A stretch of 64,000 nucleotides of DNA from Cryobacterium tepidiphilum (GCF_003716325.1 NZ_RDSR01000003.1:148721-212720); one strand, 5' to 3'; numbered from the stretch's first letter, positions 8,853 through 17,977 are shown. Notes: a model not told the origin generated them from the letters alone. Program-made: numbers and translations.

Positions 8853-9316
8853 CCTATTTTCGCCGTCGCGACGGCCGCGAGCCGGTCGATCGACGCGAGC
8901 AGGCGGTCCCGTGTGGTCGCCGCGGCCCGTTTGAGGCGCTTCTCGTCGGTGAGCTTCGTCCAGTCGTAGGTGTGCGTCACGACGGTGCGGTCCTGGCCCT
9001 CGGGAAGCAGTTCCCAGCGCCAGACGTGCCCGATGGGGTGGCCGCCCGGCTCTGCAGGCATCCATGCGATGCGTCGCTGCTCGTCGAATTCCACGACGTG
9101 GTTCTCGCGAACGGCTCCGTCACCCGTCAGCACCATCGTGAAGACATCGCCGACCTGGTGCACGCGCTGGCCCGGGTCCGCGTGCGCCAGGTTGTCGTTA
9201 CCGTCCCAGCTGGGCTGCTTCGCCGGGTCGGCGATCAGCTCGAAGATGACATCGGCGGGCGCGTCGATGGTGCGGCTGGCGCTGGCGACGCGCTGGGCGT
9301 CATCCGTTGCTGTCAT
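8849..9316 (-). CDS. SRPBCC-family (START/polyketide cyclase-like) protein
   Basis: About 155 residues. It opens with SRTIDAPADVIFELIADPAK, the hallmark of SRPBCC ligand-binding proteins, and ends in a helix that closes the cavity. The VOC gene ends just upstream: its TGA overlaps an ATG at 9331 as ATGA, so the two are one transcript. I prefer ATG 9316, which has GAGG upstream; 9331 or a GTG at 9340 would add a few residues. The role is likely binding or modification of a small hydrophobic ligand. Convergent with the LLM gene. Confidence 0.85.
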   Translation of the reverse strand: MTATDDAQRVASASRTIDAPADVIFELIADPAKQPSWDGNDNLAHADPGQRVHQVGDVFTMVLTGDGAVRENHVVEFDEQRRIAWMPAEPGGHPIGHVWRWELLPEGQDRTVVTHTYDWTKLTDEKRLKRAAATTRDRLLASIDRLAAVATAKIG

Positions 9317-9327
9317 GCCGGCCTCGC

Positions 9328-9687
9328 TCATTCGGCGCACAGGCAGAACGGATGCCCCGCCGGATCGAGAAAGACACGGAACGAAATGCCCGGCTGCACC
9401 TCCGCCTTGGTCGCGCCCCGCTCAAGCACCGCGGCTTCGGCGACATCGAGGTCGGGCACCACCAGGTCGAAGTGCATCTGCTGTGGCACGGTCTGACCCG
9501 GCCACTCCGGTGCCCGGTAGTCGTCGACCTGCTGGAACGAGATGCAGGTGCTTCCGTCTTCGGGGCGGATATCCACCCAGCCGTCCTCGACGGTGAGCTT
9601 CCAGTCGAGGACGTCGCCGTAGAACGCGGCGAGCGCACGGGCGTCAGGACAGTCGAGGACAACGGTGGGAGATGCTGCGATAGCCAT
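9328..9687 (-). CDS. VOC-family protein
   Basis: 119 residues. VVLDCPDARALAAFYGDVL is the typical first strand-helix of the VOC fold, and VFLDPAGHPFCLCAE is the typical end. It resembles the small actinobacterial glyoxalase-like proteins with no assigned reaction. It is the first gene of a two-gene unit with the SRPBCC gene (4-bp ATGA overlap with that gene's upstream ATG). No clear ribosome site precedes 9687; a TTG at 9696 is an alternative start, and leaderless translation is possible. Confidence 0.85.
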   Translation of the reverse strand: MAIAASPTVVLDCPDARALAAFYGDVLDWKLTVEDGWVDIRPEDGSTCISFQQVDDYRAPEWPGQTVPQQMHFDLVVPDLDVAEAAVLERGATKAEVQPGISFRVFLDPAGHPFCLCAE

Positions 9688-9720
9688 GTCAGGCAAAGTA
9701 TCAGCGCGGGGTGCACCTCT

Positions 9721-9990
9721 TCAAGCGCCAGGTCGGCCCCTGCGCAGCCAGGCGTTGACGGTACAGCGTTCAAGGGTCAGGTCATCGGTCGTGCCCTGGC
9801 AGTCCGACGATGCGAAAGCATCCTCCGCGCAGCGGTAGTGCTCGACGATGACCAGGCGCTGGGTGGCGCGGGTGAGGGCCACGTACAGGCGGGCGAGGTC
9901 CGCGCGCCCTGCGCTCGTGGATGCACCCGGTTCAACCAGAAGCACCGTGTCGAACTCGAGCCCTTTACTTTCCTCAGCATGCTGCGCGTG
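9721..9990 (-). pseudogene. C-terminal remnant of a UvrD/HelD-type superfamily 1 helicase
   Basis: The minus-strand frame reads EESKGLEFDTVLLVEP and then ADLARLYVALTRATQRLVIV before a stop at 9721. These match the last two helicase motifs (V and VI) of UvrD/HelD-like enzymes, with KGLEFD and YVALTRATQRL in the right order and spacing. The rest of a protein of normally 650-800 residues is missing: directly upstream lies the 3' end of the MFS gene in another frame. It is therefore a truncated leftover, not a functional gene. A short protein from the internal start at 9945 is conceivable but would lack the ATP site. Confidence 0.7.
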
Positions 9991-10004
9991 GCCGAGCCCG
10001 AACC

Positions 10005-11435
10005 TCAGTCCGGTACTCCGGCCCGACGCGGGACAGCGAAGACCGCGAACACGGCGAGCGCGGCGAGGATCAGGGTCAGGGCGCCGAAGGCCTTGGGGTA
10101 CGCCTCGACGAGCCCGCCGACGGTGGTGAGATCCCCGCCGACCGCGGTCAGTACGGCGACGCCGAGCGCAGCACCCACCTCGTGGCCCGTCATCATGACG
10201 CCGGAAGCGAGGCCGGCCTCCTCACCGCGGATGCCGCTCATGGCGGCAACCGAGATCGCGACGAACAGCGGGCCGACGCCGAGCCCGAGCACGATGAAGC
10301 CGGGCAGCACACCGGTGAGGTAGTCCGACGTGGCGCCGGCATGAACGAGGAGGGCCGCGCCGACGGCTGTGATGCCCAGTCCGCCCGTCATCATCAGGCG
10401 GGGACTGATCGTGCCGAGGAGTTTTCCTGAGACGGCCGCCGCGAGCGTGATGACGAGCGCAAGCGGCAGGAACTGCAGACCGGTGATGATGGCCGAACCA
10501 CCGAGAACCCGTTGCAGGAAGAGCGAATTCAGGAAGATCGAGCCGACGACGGCACCGGTCACGCCGGCCATGACAGCCGTGGAGGCGACGAGGGAGCGGA
10601 TGCGCCACACGTGCGGCGGCACGAGGGGCGCCGCCCCGCGTCGTTCGATCAGGGCGAAGGCCACCAGGAGGACGACGGCCGCGGCGAGCGCTGCGAACGT
10701 GAGCGGGTCGCTCCAGCCTTGTGCACCGGCGTGCTGGATGCCGAACACCAGTGCGATCAGGCCGAGCACGGCGGTGACGGCGCCACCAAGGTCAAGGCGA
10801 CGGATGCTGGTCAGCACGGTGATCCCGGCCGGGACCCGGAGGATCGCGAGCAGCCCCACCGCGACCCCGATCGGCACGTTGATGAAGAACACTCCCCGCC
10901 AGCCGAGGGTGGCGGTCAGGGCGCCCCCGAAGAGGACGCCGGCGGCGATGCCCATGCTGCCGATCGTTCCCCAGACCGCGAGCGCCGTGGCCCGCTGGCG
11001 TCCGGCGTAGGTGGTCATGACGATCGCCAACGCGGCCGGAGTCAGCATGGCGGCCCCCATACCCTGGGCGGCACGGGAAACGATGAGCATCGCCGGCGAC
11101 GCCGCGAGCCCGCTCACGAGCGACGCGGTCGTAAAGAGCGTCAACCCGATCAGGAACATGCGTCGGCGGTCGATCAGGTCGGCGAGACGGCCGCCGAGCA
11201 GCAGCAGTCCGCCGCTGAGTAGAACGTAGGCGCTCACCGTCCACCCGTAGTCGGCGGTGGTGAACGAGAGGGACGTGCCGATGCTCGGCAGCGCGACGTT
11301 CACGACACTGACATCGAGGATCACCATGAACTGGGCGAGGAGCATGAGCCCGAGCACCAGCCAGGGCCGTCTCTCAGGCTCGGCGCCGGTCTGCCCGGCT
11401 GGGGCGATCGGTAGGGGGTGATGTGACGCGGACAT
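10005..11435 (-). CDS. MFS drug-efflux transporter, DHA2 (14-TM) type
   Basis: 476 residues with about 14 membrane segments. The DHA2 signature is clear: MVILDVSVVNVALPSIG in the first segment, GGRLADLIDRRRM as motif A, and a proton-antiporter-like stretch in the fifth segment. Such pumps export cationic or amphipathic drugs using the proton gradient. ATG 11435 follows AAAGGAG with a 5-bp spacer, so the longer frame from 11504 is rejected. It lies 86 bp downstream of the DJ-1/PfpI gene and the LAL regulator on the same strand, which suggests co-regulation. The substrate is unknown. Confidence 0.92.
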   Translation of the reverse strand: MSASHHPLPIAPAGQTGAEPERRPWLVLGLMLLAQFMVILDVSVVNVALPSIGTSLSFTTADYGWTVSAYVLLSGGLLLLGGRLADLIDRRRMFLIGLTLFTTASLVSGLAASPAMLIVSRAAQGMGAAMLTPAALAIVMTTYAGRQRATALAVWGTIGSMGIAAGVLFGGALTATLGWRGVFFINVPIGVAVGLLAILRVPAGITVLTSIRRLDLGGAVTAVLGLIALVFGIQHAGAQGWSDPLTFAALAAAVVLLVAFALIERRGAAPLVPPHVWRIRSLVASTAVMAGVTGAVVGSIFLNSLFLQRVLGGSAIITGLQFLPLALVITLAAAVSGKLLGTISPRLMMTGGLGITAVGAALLVHAGATSDYLTGVLPGFIVLGLGVGPLFVAISVAAMSGIRGEEAGLASGVMMTGHEVGAALGVAVLTAVGGDLTTVGGLVEAYPKAFGALTLILAALAVFAVFAVPRRAGVPD

Positions 11436-11521
11436 GACGGCTCCTTTGAGGTTTGGGGGTGTGATGCCGGCTTCAGGTTGCTCCGACGAGCGAGCTTGCG
11501 GCACCGGGAGAATTGCCGGGC

Positions 11522-12103
11522 TTAGTTGCGGTCGCCGGCGGCAGGAATCACGGTGGGGAGCGACGCGAGCTGGTCGCGGATCCTGTCGGTCGCCTCCGTG
11601 CCGGCGGTTCGCCGTGCCACCTCCAGTGCCAGGTCGACGGCGGAGGCGGCGTCGGCGGCGGTCGCACAGATACCGTCGATGTGTGCTCGCGCCTGAACCG
11701 GGAGGGCGCCGAGGCGCTCGATCTCCTCACGCAGGCAGTCGTGGGAGGTCGCCACTCCGCGGCCGTGCAGTACGCCGGCGGCCGCGAGGATCAGCGAACC
11801 CTCCCCCACGCCGAACACCCACGTCGCGGTATGACTGGCTGACCGGAGCCACCGATGTACCGACCCGTTGCCCATGTGCCGGTGCCGGCCGGCGCCACCG
11901 GGCACCACGATGACATCCGGATGGGGAAGCTCGTCGAGAACCGCATCCGCGGTGAGGGCAAGTCGGCCGGTGTCGCACCTGACCTGCCCGATCCGCTCGT
12001 TCACGAAGGTCACCTGCGCCAGCGGGAGCCGGCTGAGGACCTCGTAAGGCACGACGGCCTCCAGGGCCGTGACCTGGTCGAAAATCAGTACTGCGATCTG
12101 CAC
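11522..12103 (-). CDS. DJ-1/PfpI family protein
   Basis: 193 residues. QIAVLIFDQVTALEAVVPYEVL at the start and HPDVIVVPGGAGR are typical of the class I glutamine amidotransferase-like DJ-1/PfpI fold. The usual nucleophile position, the Cys of an A-x-C elbow, reads VFGVGEGSLILAAAG here, so the catalytic cysteine seems to be replaced and a non-enzymatic sensor role is possible. I chose GTG 12103 because the reading frame before it belongs to the LuxR gene end. It sits 58 bp after the LAL regulator gene and before the MFS pump. The isocyanide-hydratase-like and AraC-type regulator branches share this domain, but no DNA-binding domain is present. Confidence 0.8.
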   Translation of the reverse strand: MQIAVLIFDQVTALEAVVPYEVLSRLPLAQVTFVNERIGQVRCDTGRLALTADAVLDELPHPDVIVVPGGAGRHRHMGNGSVHRWLRSASHTATWVFGVGEGSLILAAAGVLHGRGVATSHDCLREEIERLGALPVQARAHIDGICATAADAASAVDLALEVARRTAGTEATDRIRDQLASLPTVIPAAGDRN

Positions 12104-12161
12104 AGTCCGATGCTGGCAACCACGGCGCGCACGCCGCACCGGCGGAATCGCCGGGTTGAGG

Positions 12162-14897
12162 TCACACGGCGTCCAGGTCGACCTGCAGCAGGCCGCCCCG
12201 GGAACTGATGCCCAGCTTCGTGAACACGTTGCGCAGGTGGAAGTCCACCGTTCGCGGGCTGACGAAGAGGCGAGCCGCCACGTCGCGGTTCGGCAGGCCT
12301 TGCTGTACCAGCCGGGCGACCTGCTGCTCCTGCGGCGTGAGCGGGTTTGCCGCCCGATCCTCCCTACGTCGGGAAGACTCCCCGGACGCCCGCAGCTCGT
12401 CACGGGCGCGCTCCGCCCACGGGCGGGCGCCCAGTTCCTCGAACGTCACCAGGGCTGAGCGCAGGTGCTCACGCGAATCCACCCGTCGTCGGGCGCGGCG
12501 CAGGAACTCGCCGAGAGCCAGCGCGGTGCGCGCTCGGTTGAAGGGGCGCATCCCCCGGTCGTGGTGTTCGAGCGCGCTGAGGAAGTGCCGCTCGGCCTCG
12601 CCGCCCTCGGCGAGCAGCGCTCTGCCGTGCTCGGCGGCCGCCGCGGCCCAGGCGGCGCCGGTGCCGGCAGCGTAGGCGGCGATGTCGTCGGTAGCTGCCT
12701 GGACGATGTCTCGCCGCCCGGCGCGCGCTGCCGTCTCGAGCCGGTCGAGCACGGCCGCGCGCGCGTTCTGGGGGTGGGAGATGCGGGTCAGGTGGTGAAG
12801 TGCTTCGTCCGCGTTGGCGGGAGCGAGGTGCACGGCACGCGCCCAGGCGAGCACGTCCTGGATCCCGGCGTCCAGGATGCCGGCGGGGTGGTCGATCGCG
12901 TGTCGTTCGACCTCGCGCAGGTCCCGGTCGAAGCCGTCCTCCCCCCGGAATGCCGAGAGAAGCAGGAGGGCGGCAAGCGGGAAGGTCTTCTGGTTGGGCT
13001 GGCTGGTGGCTTCGGCGAGGTTGAGTGCCTCGGATGCCGCGGAGGCGAGGTCGGTCCATCGGCCGGTGACGAGGTCGGGGAGGGACCGCCGGGTAAGCGC
13101 GTGCAGGATGTGGAAAGGTGAGGCATTCTGGCGGGCCTCGTCGAGCTCGATGTCGTGCCAGCGAAGCGCGGCGCTGTCGTCTCCCACCTGCACGGCGGCG
13201 ATCGGGATGTTCGTGAGCAGGTCGGGAAATCTCAGGCCTTCGGCCGCGGCGAGGGCGCGGCGGAATTCCGCGGTCCCCGACGCCAGGTCTCCCTCAACGA
13301 GCCGCTGCATCGCCGTGAGCAGCGCCCCGAAGCAGACATCGTGCGCGTTGTCTTCATCTGCCACCGGCGGCACGAGCGTCAGCGGGTGGATCGCGATTCC
13401 GGAATCCGCGCCGAAGACAACCAGCGCCGTGGCGATCATCGCCATCTCCCGGGCGCGGCCCGGGTCGACGGGAGCGACGTCCCGGGCGGCACGGAGCAGG
13501 ATTCCGTGGGAGACTCGCGCCGACCCGAAATTCATCTCGGCGATCGCGCGCAGCTTGTCGATGTCGGCCACGAGGATCGGCTCCTCCGCGCGCGGACGAG
13601 CCATCTGCGCCAGGGTGCGGGAGCGGTCCGGCTGCCCGGCCATCCACGCCGCGGCGGCCGCGGCGTACAGGCGGCGAGCAGCATCCTCCTGCCGGGCTGA
13701 CAGCTCGGACGCACGCTCCCAGGCTGCCGACGCCGATTCGTGGCCGCCACCGGCTTGGGACCGCGACGCGATCGATTCCAGGAGCGCGGCAGTGGCCTCG
13801 TCAGGATGGTCCAGGCCGGCAGCCTGGTGCCAGGCAGCGCGGTCGTGGTCGCCGTGTGCCCCCAGCACCTCGGCAAGCGCGGCGTGCGCCCGGCGTCGCT
13901 CAACGCGGGATGCCGCAGCGTAGATCGCAGACCTCACCAGCGGGTGGCGCATTCGCAGCGCCCCGCCGCTCACCTGCAGCAGCCCCGATTGCTCCGCCAA
14001 CTCACGGCCCTCGTCGCCGGTTCCGAGGTGCCGTGCGGCGCCGTCGACGACGTGGGTGTCGCCTGAGTCGTCTGCCGCCGCGATGACGAGGTACATTCTC
14101 CCCTCGGCGGGGACCCGGTCGTAGCGGTCCAGAAAGACCCGCTCGATGCCGTCTGTGAGGGGAAGGTGCGCGGGCAGCAGGGCCTCCCCCTCGAGCTGGG
14201 GCGCGGACAGCGCGGCGGGAATCTCGACCAGGGCGAGCGGATTCCCCTCGGCCCTGCGCAGCAACTGCTCCCGCACCGACGCCGGAACGACGGCATTCGC
14301 GTGGGCGAGGAGGAGTTTCTCCGCCGACTCGTCGTCGAGTCCTGCCAGCCGCCGCCCCGGCAGTTCGCCCGGGTCGAACCGGCGTGCGTCGCCGTCACGC
14401 GCCCCGAAGAGCATGGCCACGGGCTCGACCTGCACGCGTCGGGCGATGAAGAGCAAGGCGGCGGCGGACGCATCGTCGAGCCAGTGCGCATCGTCGATGA
14501 CGCAGAGCACGGGCACCTCCTCCGCAGCGCCCACGAGAAGGCCCAGGGCGGCGAGGAAGACAAGGAAGCGCTCGTTGCCGGTCGCCGATCCGCTCCACTC
14601 GGCGAGCCCGAAGACTCCACGCAGCGCCTTGGCCTGAGGCTCGGGGAGCTCGTCGAGGCGGTCCAGAAGCGGAAGAAGAAGGCGGTGCAACGCGGCGAAG
14701 GCGAGTGGTGCCTCCGATTCGATGCCCTGTGTCCGTAGCACAGTGAACCCGTCGGTGGCGTCGGCGACGGCCGCGAGCAGGGCGGACTTGCCCACCCCCG
14801 CCTCCCCGTGAAGGACGAACGCGCCGCCGTGGCCGTCGCGCGCACGGTCGATGACCTCCCGGGCCAGGCCCAGCTCGGTGTCGCGTCCCAACAGCAC
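12162..14897 (-). CDS. LAL-type LuxR transcriptional regulator (large ATP-binding)
   Basis: 911 residues. The N-terminal AAA-like ATPase has a Walker A motif GEAGVGKS at residues 31-38 and a Walker B region VLCVIDDAHWLDDAS. A long helical middle looks like TPR-type repeats. The last 65 residues are a LuxR helix-turn-helix (LTPQEQQVARLVQQGL, then DVAARLFVSPRTVDFHLRNV). Proteins of this MalT-like build act as inducer- and ATP-dependent activators. It is upstream of the DJ-1 and MFS genes on the same strand and divergent from the GNAT-MFS-ABC run, so it may control one or both efflux groups. That link is inferred from position. Confidence 0.92.
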   Translation of the reverse strand: MLLGRDTELGLAREVIDRARDGHGGAFVLHGEAGVGKSALLAAVADATDGFTVLRTQGIESEAPLAFAALHRLLLPLLDRLDELPEPQAKALRGVFGLAEWSGSATGNERFLVFLAALGLLVGAAEEVPVLCVIDDAHWLDDASAAALLFIARRVQVEPVAMLFGARDGDARRFDPGELPGRRLAGLDDESAEKLLLAHANAVVPASVREQLLRRAEGNPLALVEIPAALSAPQLEGEALLPAHLPLTDGIERVFLDRYDRVPAEGRMYLVIAAADDSGDTHVVDGAARHLGTGDEGRELAEQSGLLQVSGGALRMRHPLVRSAIYAAASRVERRRAHAALAEVLGAHGDHDRAAWHQAAGLDHPDEATAALLESIASRSQAGGGHESASAAWERASELSARQEDAARRLYAAAAAAWMAGQPDRSRTLAQMARPRAEEPILVADIDKLRAIAEMNFGSARVSHGILLRAARDVAPVDPGRAREMAMIATALVVFGADSGIAIHPLTLVPPVADEDNAHDVCFGALLTAMQRLVEGDLASGTAEFRRALAAAEGLRFPDLLTNIPIAAVQVGDDSAALRWHDIELDEARQNASPFHILHALTRRSLPDLVTGRWTDLASAASEALNLAEATSQPNQKTFPLAALLLLSAFRGEDGFDRDLREVERHAIDHPAGILDAGIQDVLAWARAVHLAPANADEALHHLTRISHPQNARAAVLDRLETAARAGRRDIVQAATDDIAAYAAGTGAAWAAAAAEHGRALLAEGGEAERHFLSALEHHDRGMRPFNRARTALALGEFLRRARRRVDSREHLRSALVTFEELGARPWAERARDELRASGESSRRREDRAANPLTPQEQQVARLVQQGLPNRDVAARLFVSPRTVDFHLRNVFTKLGISSRGGLLQVDLDAV

Positions 14898-15024
14898 CGG
14901 CCCAGTTTAGCCAGCGCGCCAATCCCGGCGATATCACCGGTGCCCTCCCCCTCGCCCATTTGAAGGATGGACATATCGACGCCGGGCCACCGAACCCGGA
15001 ACCGCGAGGGAAGGGAAGAATCCG

Positions 15025-15540
15025 ATGGAAACGCAGGGATCACGCGCCGGCATCCGCCGCGCGAGGCCCGAGGACGCGCCTGTGCTGCACGATCTCGTCA
15101 TGGAGCTGGCCACCCACGAAGGGTCGGACCAGCAGGTGCGCGTGACGGCCGGCCGGTGGGGCGAGCTGCTGAATCGCGACGACGTCGTCGTTCTCCTCGC
15201 GGAGCACGACGGCGAGGTCGTCGGGTACGCGTCCCTGACCCGGCGCCTCAGCCTCTGGGAAGGGCGCGACATCCTGGCGCTGGACGACCTCTTCGTCAGG
15301 CCCGGTTTCCGGAGCGAGGGCCTCGGCGGCCGACTGATGACCGCCGTCGCCACGCTGGCGGCGGGCGACGACAGCACGGTGCAGTGGGGCGTCAAGCTCG
15401 GCAACGTCGACGGGCAACGCTTCTACACGCGCCTCGGAGCCACGCTCACCACGAAGATGATCGCGACGTGGACGCCGGAGGCCTACCGCCCCACCATTGA
15501 CCCGACCCGCGCCCCTTGCGTCACCACCACGGTCCGGTGA
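15025..15540 (+). CDS. GNAT-family N-acetyltransferase
   Basis: 171 residues. GIRRARPEDAPVLHDLVMELA is the usual GNAT N-terminus and LDDLFVRPGFRSEGLGGRLM is the acetyl-CoA pyrophosphate loop (R/Q-x-x-G-x-G/A form). GNATs move an acetyl group from acetyl-CoA to an amine on a drug, polyamine or protein. A purine-rich GGGAAGGGAAG precedes the ATG. The gene leads a same-strand run with an MFS pump 5 bp downstream, so drug inactivation paired with efflux is plausible. The substrate cannot be read from the sequence. Confidence 0.9.
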   Translation: METQGSRAGIRRARPEDAPVLHDLVMELATHEGSDQQVRVTAGRWGELLNRDDVVVLLAEHDGEVVGYASLTRRLSLWEGRDILALDDLFVRPGFRSEGLGGRLMTAVATLAAGDDSTVQWGVKLGNVDGQRFYTRLGATLTTKMIATWTPEAYRPTIDPTRAPCVTTTVR

Positions 15541-15545
15541 GCGCC

Positions 15546-16982
15546 ATGAGCCTGCTCACCAGCCGCCGCCTGGTTCTCGTCGTCCTGGTCTTGGCCCAGT
15601 TCATCGTCATGCTCGACTCCTCGATCGTGAACGTGGCCTTGCCGTCGATGACCACCGACCTCCGCCTCTCCGCCGAGGGGACCGCGTGGGTCGCCAACGC
15701 GTACTTCCTCACCTTCGGCGGTTTCCTGCTGATCTCCGGCCGGGCCGCCGACCTGCTCGGCCGCCGCCGCATGTTCGCGATCGGCGCTGCGCTCGTCACC
15801 GTGGCATCCCTGCTGGCCGGCACCGCGGCATCCGAGGCCATGCTGCTGGCCGCGCGCGCCCTGCAGGGACTCGGCGCGGCGATTCTCAGCCCGGCGGCGC
15901 TGTCGATCCTGCTGATCACGTTCGCCGGGCCCCGCAAGGCGGTGGCGGTCAGCGTGTGGGGCGCGGCCTCCGCCGTCGGCGGCGCGCTGGGTGTCAGCGT
16001 CGGGGGGCTCACGACCGCGGCCTTCGGCTGGCAGGGGGTATTCCTGCTGACCGTACCCTTCTCCGCCGGGGCCGTCGCCTGCTCGCACTTGGTCCTGCCG
16101 CGTGCCGGCGCGGCCGGCACGCGCCGCTCGTTCGACGCAGCCGGCGCCGCCGCGGTGACGTGCACCGCCCTGGCCCTCGTCTTCGCGGTGCTCTCCATCC
16201 CCGACCACGGATGGCAGTCCCCGCGATTTCTCGGCGGCCTCGCGGTGGCCATGGCCGCCTTCGTGATGTTCCTCATCATCGAGCGCCGGGCCCAGGACCC
16301 GATCGTGCCGCTCGCGCTGTTCGGCTCGCCGCAGTTGTCCGTGGGCGCTCTGGTCGGCGTTCTCGGCGGAGCGACCCGGGTGTGCACCTTCTTCCTTGTG
16401 GCTCTTTTCCTGCAGCAGGTGCAGGCGTACGCGCCCGAGCAGGCCGGCCTCGCGATGCTTCCTACCTCGGCCGCCGGGTTCCTCGTGTCAACGCTCGCGC
16501 TCCCCCGGGTCCTCGGCAAACTGGGGGCCGCCCGCACGGTGACGGTGGGCCTCGTGCTCCTTGGTGCCGGGCTGATCTGGCTGTCTGAGTGCCCGGCATC
16601 CGGAAGCTACGCCGTCAGCATCCTGCCGGGCCTCATGCTCGCAGCGACAGGAGTCGCCTTCAGCTTCATGCCATCGACCATGGTGATCACAGCGGCTGTG
16701 CCCGCGGAGCGGTCAGGAGTGGCCTCCGGAATGGCGAGTGCAAGCTTCCAGCTCGGTGGGGCGCTCGGCATCGCCGTGTTCACCATGATCGCGGCGGCCT
16801 TCAGCGGCGCCGACGACGGCACGGCCGTCGCAGTCACGTCAGCGACCGGGTTCCACGCCGCCTTCCTCGCCGCCGGACTCACGGCACTGCTCACCGCCGG
16901 GGTCGCTGCCGTCGGCCTGCTCCGCCCGAGCGAAGCCTCCACGCCACCGCTCTCATCGCCCGCGCCCGTCGGCGCCCGCTAA
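15546..16982 (+). CDS. MFS drug-efflux transporter, DHA2 (14-TM) type
   Basis: 478 residues, about 14 membrane segments. MLDSSIVNVALPSM is the DHA2 first-segment signature and SGRAADLLGRRRM is motif A. The ATG at 15546 follows the GNAT stop by 5 bp with GGTGAGC before it; a TTG at 15516 inside the GNAT gene is rejected. It differs clearly in sequence from the MFS pump at 10005-11435, so the two are not a recent duplication. It is part of the probable efflux operon with the small ORF, ABC ATPase and FtsX-like permease downstream. Confidence 0.92.
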   Translation: MSLLTSRRLVLVVLVLAQFIVMLDSSIVNVALPSMTTDLRLSAEGTAWVANAYFLTFGGFLLISGRAADLLGRRRMFAIGAALVTVASLLAGTAASEAMLLAARALQGLGAAILSPAALSILLITFAGPRKAVAVSVWGAASAVGGALGVSVGGLTTAAFGWQGVFLLTVPFSAGAVACSHLVLPRAGAAGTRRSFDAAGAAAVTCTALALVFAVLSIPDHGWQSPRFLGGLAVAMAAFVMFLIIERRAQDPIVPLALFGSPQLSVGALVGVLGGATRVCTFFLVALFLQQVQAYAPEQAGLAMLPTSAAGFLVSTLALPRVLGKLGAARTVTVGLVLLGAGLIWLSECPASGSYAVSILPGLMLAATGVAFSFMPSTMVITAAVPAERSGVASGMASASFQLGGALGIAVFTMIAAAFSGADDGTAVAVTSATGFHAAFLAAGLTALLTAGVAAVGLLRPSEASTPPLSSPAPVGAR

Positions 16983-17028
16983 CGCCGCACTGTGACCACC
17001 CTCCACTCCCTACCCGAAAGGAAATGAC

Positions 17029-17196
17029 ATGAACATCCCTCCCGAGATGTGGCTCACCGTGCACAACACGGAAACCACGCGCCTCCAGATCGAGCGGCGC
17101 TCCCGCTCCGTTACACGTCCCGGCCGTCGCCGCGCCACCGCACGATCCCGATTCACCCAGCTCCGCATCCGCACTTCCTCGAAAGGACAGAAATAA
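17029..17196 (+). CDS. Small basic 55-residue ORF translationally coupled to the ABC ATPase
   Basis: This frame is below common length cut-offs but has a strong ribosome site: GAAAGGA at 17016-17022, 6 bp before ATG 17029. The product starts MNIPPEMWLTVHNTETTRLQ and continues with an Arg/Ser/Thr-rich basic tail. Its TAA overlaps the next ATG by one base (TAATG), so translation of the ABC gene is probably coupled to it. I recognise no family. It could be a real small protein or a leader ORF whose translation opens the ABC ribosome site. Conservation in related genomes would decide. Confidence 0.5.
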   Translation: MNIPPEMWLTVHNTETTRLQIERRSRSVTRPGRRRATARSRFTQLRIRTSSKGQK

Positions 17197-17972
17197 TGCT
17201 CGCCACCCTGGAATCCAGAACCAGTACCGCCCTCGCCGTGCAGGCACGCGATGTCGTCAAAATCTACGGCCGCGACGAGACGACCGTCCGCGCCCTCGAC
17301 GGCGCCACCCTCCAGATCGAAGCGGGACGCTTCACGGCGATCATGGGCCCGTCCGGCTCCGGAAAGTCCACGATGATGCACGCCATGGCGGGCCTCGACA
17401 CCATCGACTCCGGCCAGGTCCTCATCGGATCCACCGACATCACCGCCCTCGGTGAGAAGCAGCGCACGCTTCTTCGACGGGAGCGGATCGGCTTCGTCTT
17501 CCAGAGCTTCAACCTGGTGCCGGCGCTGACCGCCTCCGAGAACATCGCGCTTCCGCTGACTCTCGCCGGCAAGCGCCCCGACCCGGCGTGGATGGCCGAG
17601 CTCGCATCCGTTCTTGGCATAGAGCAGCGCCTCACCCACCGCCCCCACGAACTCTCCGGGGGTCAACAGCAGCGGGTTGCGGTTGCTCGTGCGCTCATCG
17701 CGCGCCCCGAAGTGGTGTTCGCCGACGAGCCGACAGGCAACCTCGACTCACGGCACGGCGAAGCGCTCCTCGGCATTCTGCGGAAGGCCGCGCACGAGAT
17801 GGGACAGACCATCGTCATGGTCACCCATGATCCCTCCGCCGCCTCCCACGTCGACCGAATCGTATTCCTCGCCGACGGCCGAGTCATCGACGAGCTCGAA
17901 GACCCCACCGTTCCGGCAATCCTCAGCAAGATGGCGCACCTCGAGGCGCCGTCCACCCGGATCGGAGAGTAG
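17196..17972 (+). CDS. ABC transporter ATP-binding protein (MacB/LolD type)
   Basis: 258 residues. Walker A GPSGSGKS is at 51-58, the Q-loop lies in FVFQSFNLVP, the signature LSGGQQQR at about 154-161, Walker B VVFADEPTGNLDS follows, and the switch His is in VTHDP. NLVPALTASENIALPL is characteristic of the ATPases paired with FtsX/MacB permeases. ATG 17196 has AAAGGA 8 bp upstream; a longer frame from 17049 overlaps the small ORF and has no site. It powers the permease encoded 5 bp downstream, and mechanotransmission or lipid/antibiotic extrusion are the usual roles. Confidence 0.95.
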   Translation: MLATLESRTSTALAVQARDVVKIYGRDETTVRALDGATLQIEAGRFTAIMGPSGSGKSTMMHAMAGLDTIDSGQVLIGSTDITALGEKQRTLLRRERIGFVFQSFNLVPALTASENIALPLTLAGKRPDPAWMAELASVLGIEQRLTHRPHELSGGQQQRVAVARALIARPEVVFADEPTGNLDSRHGEALLGILRKAAHEMGQTIVMVTHDPSAASHVDRIVFLADGRVIDELEDPTVPAILSKMAHLEAPSTRIGE

Positions 17973-17977
17973 GCGCC

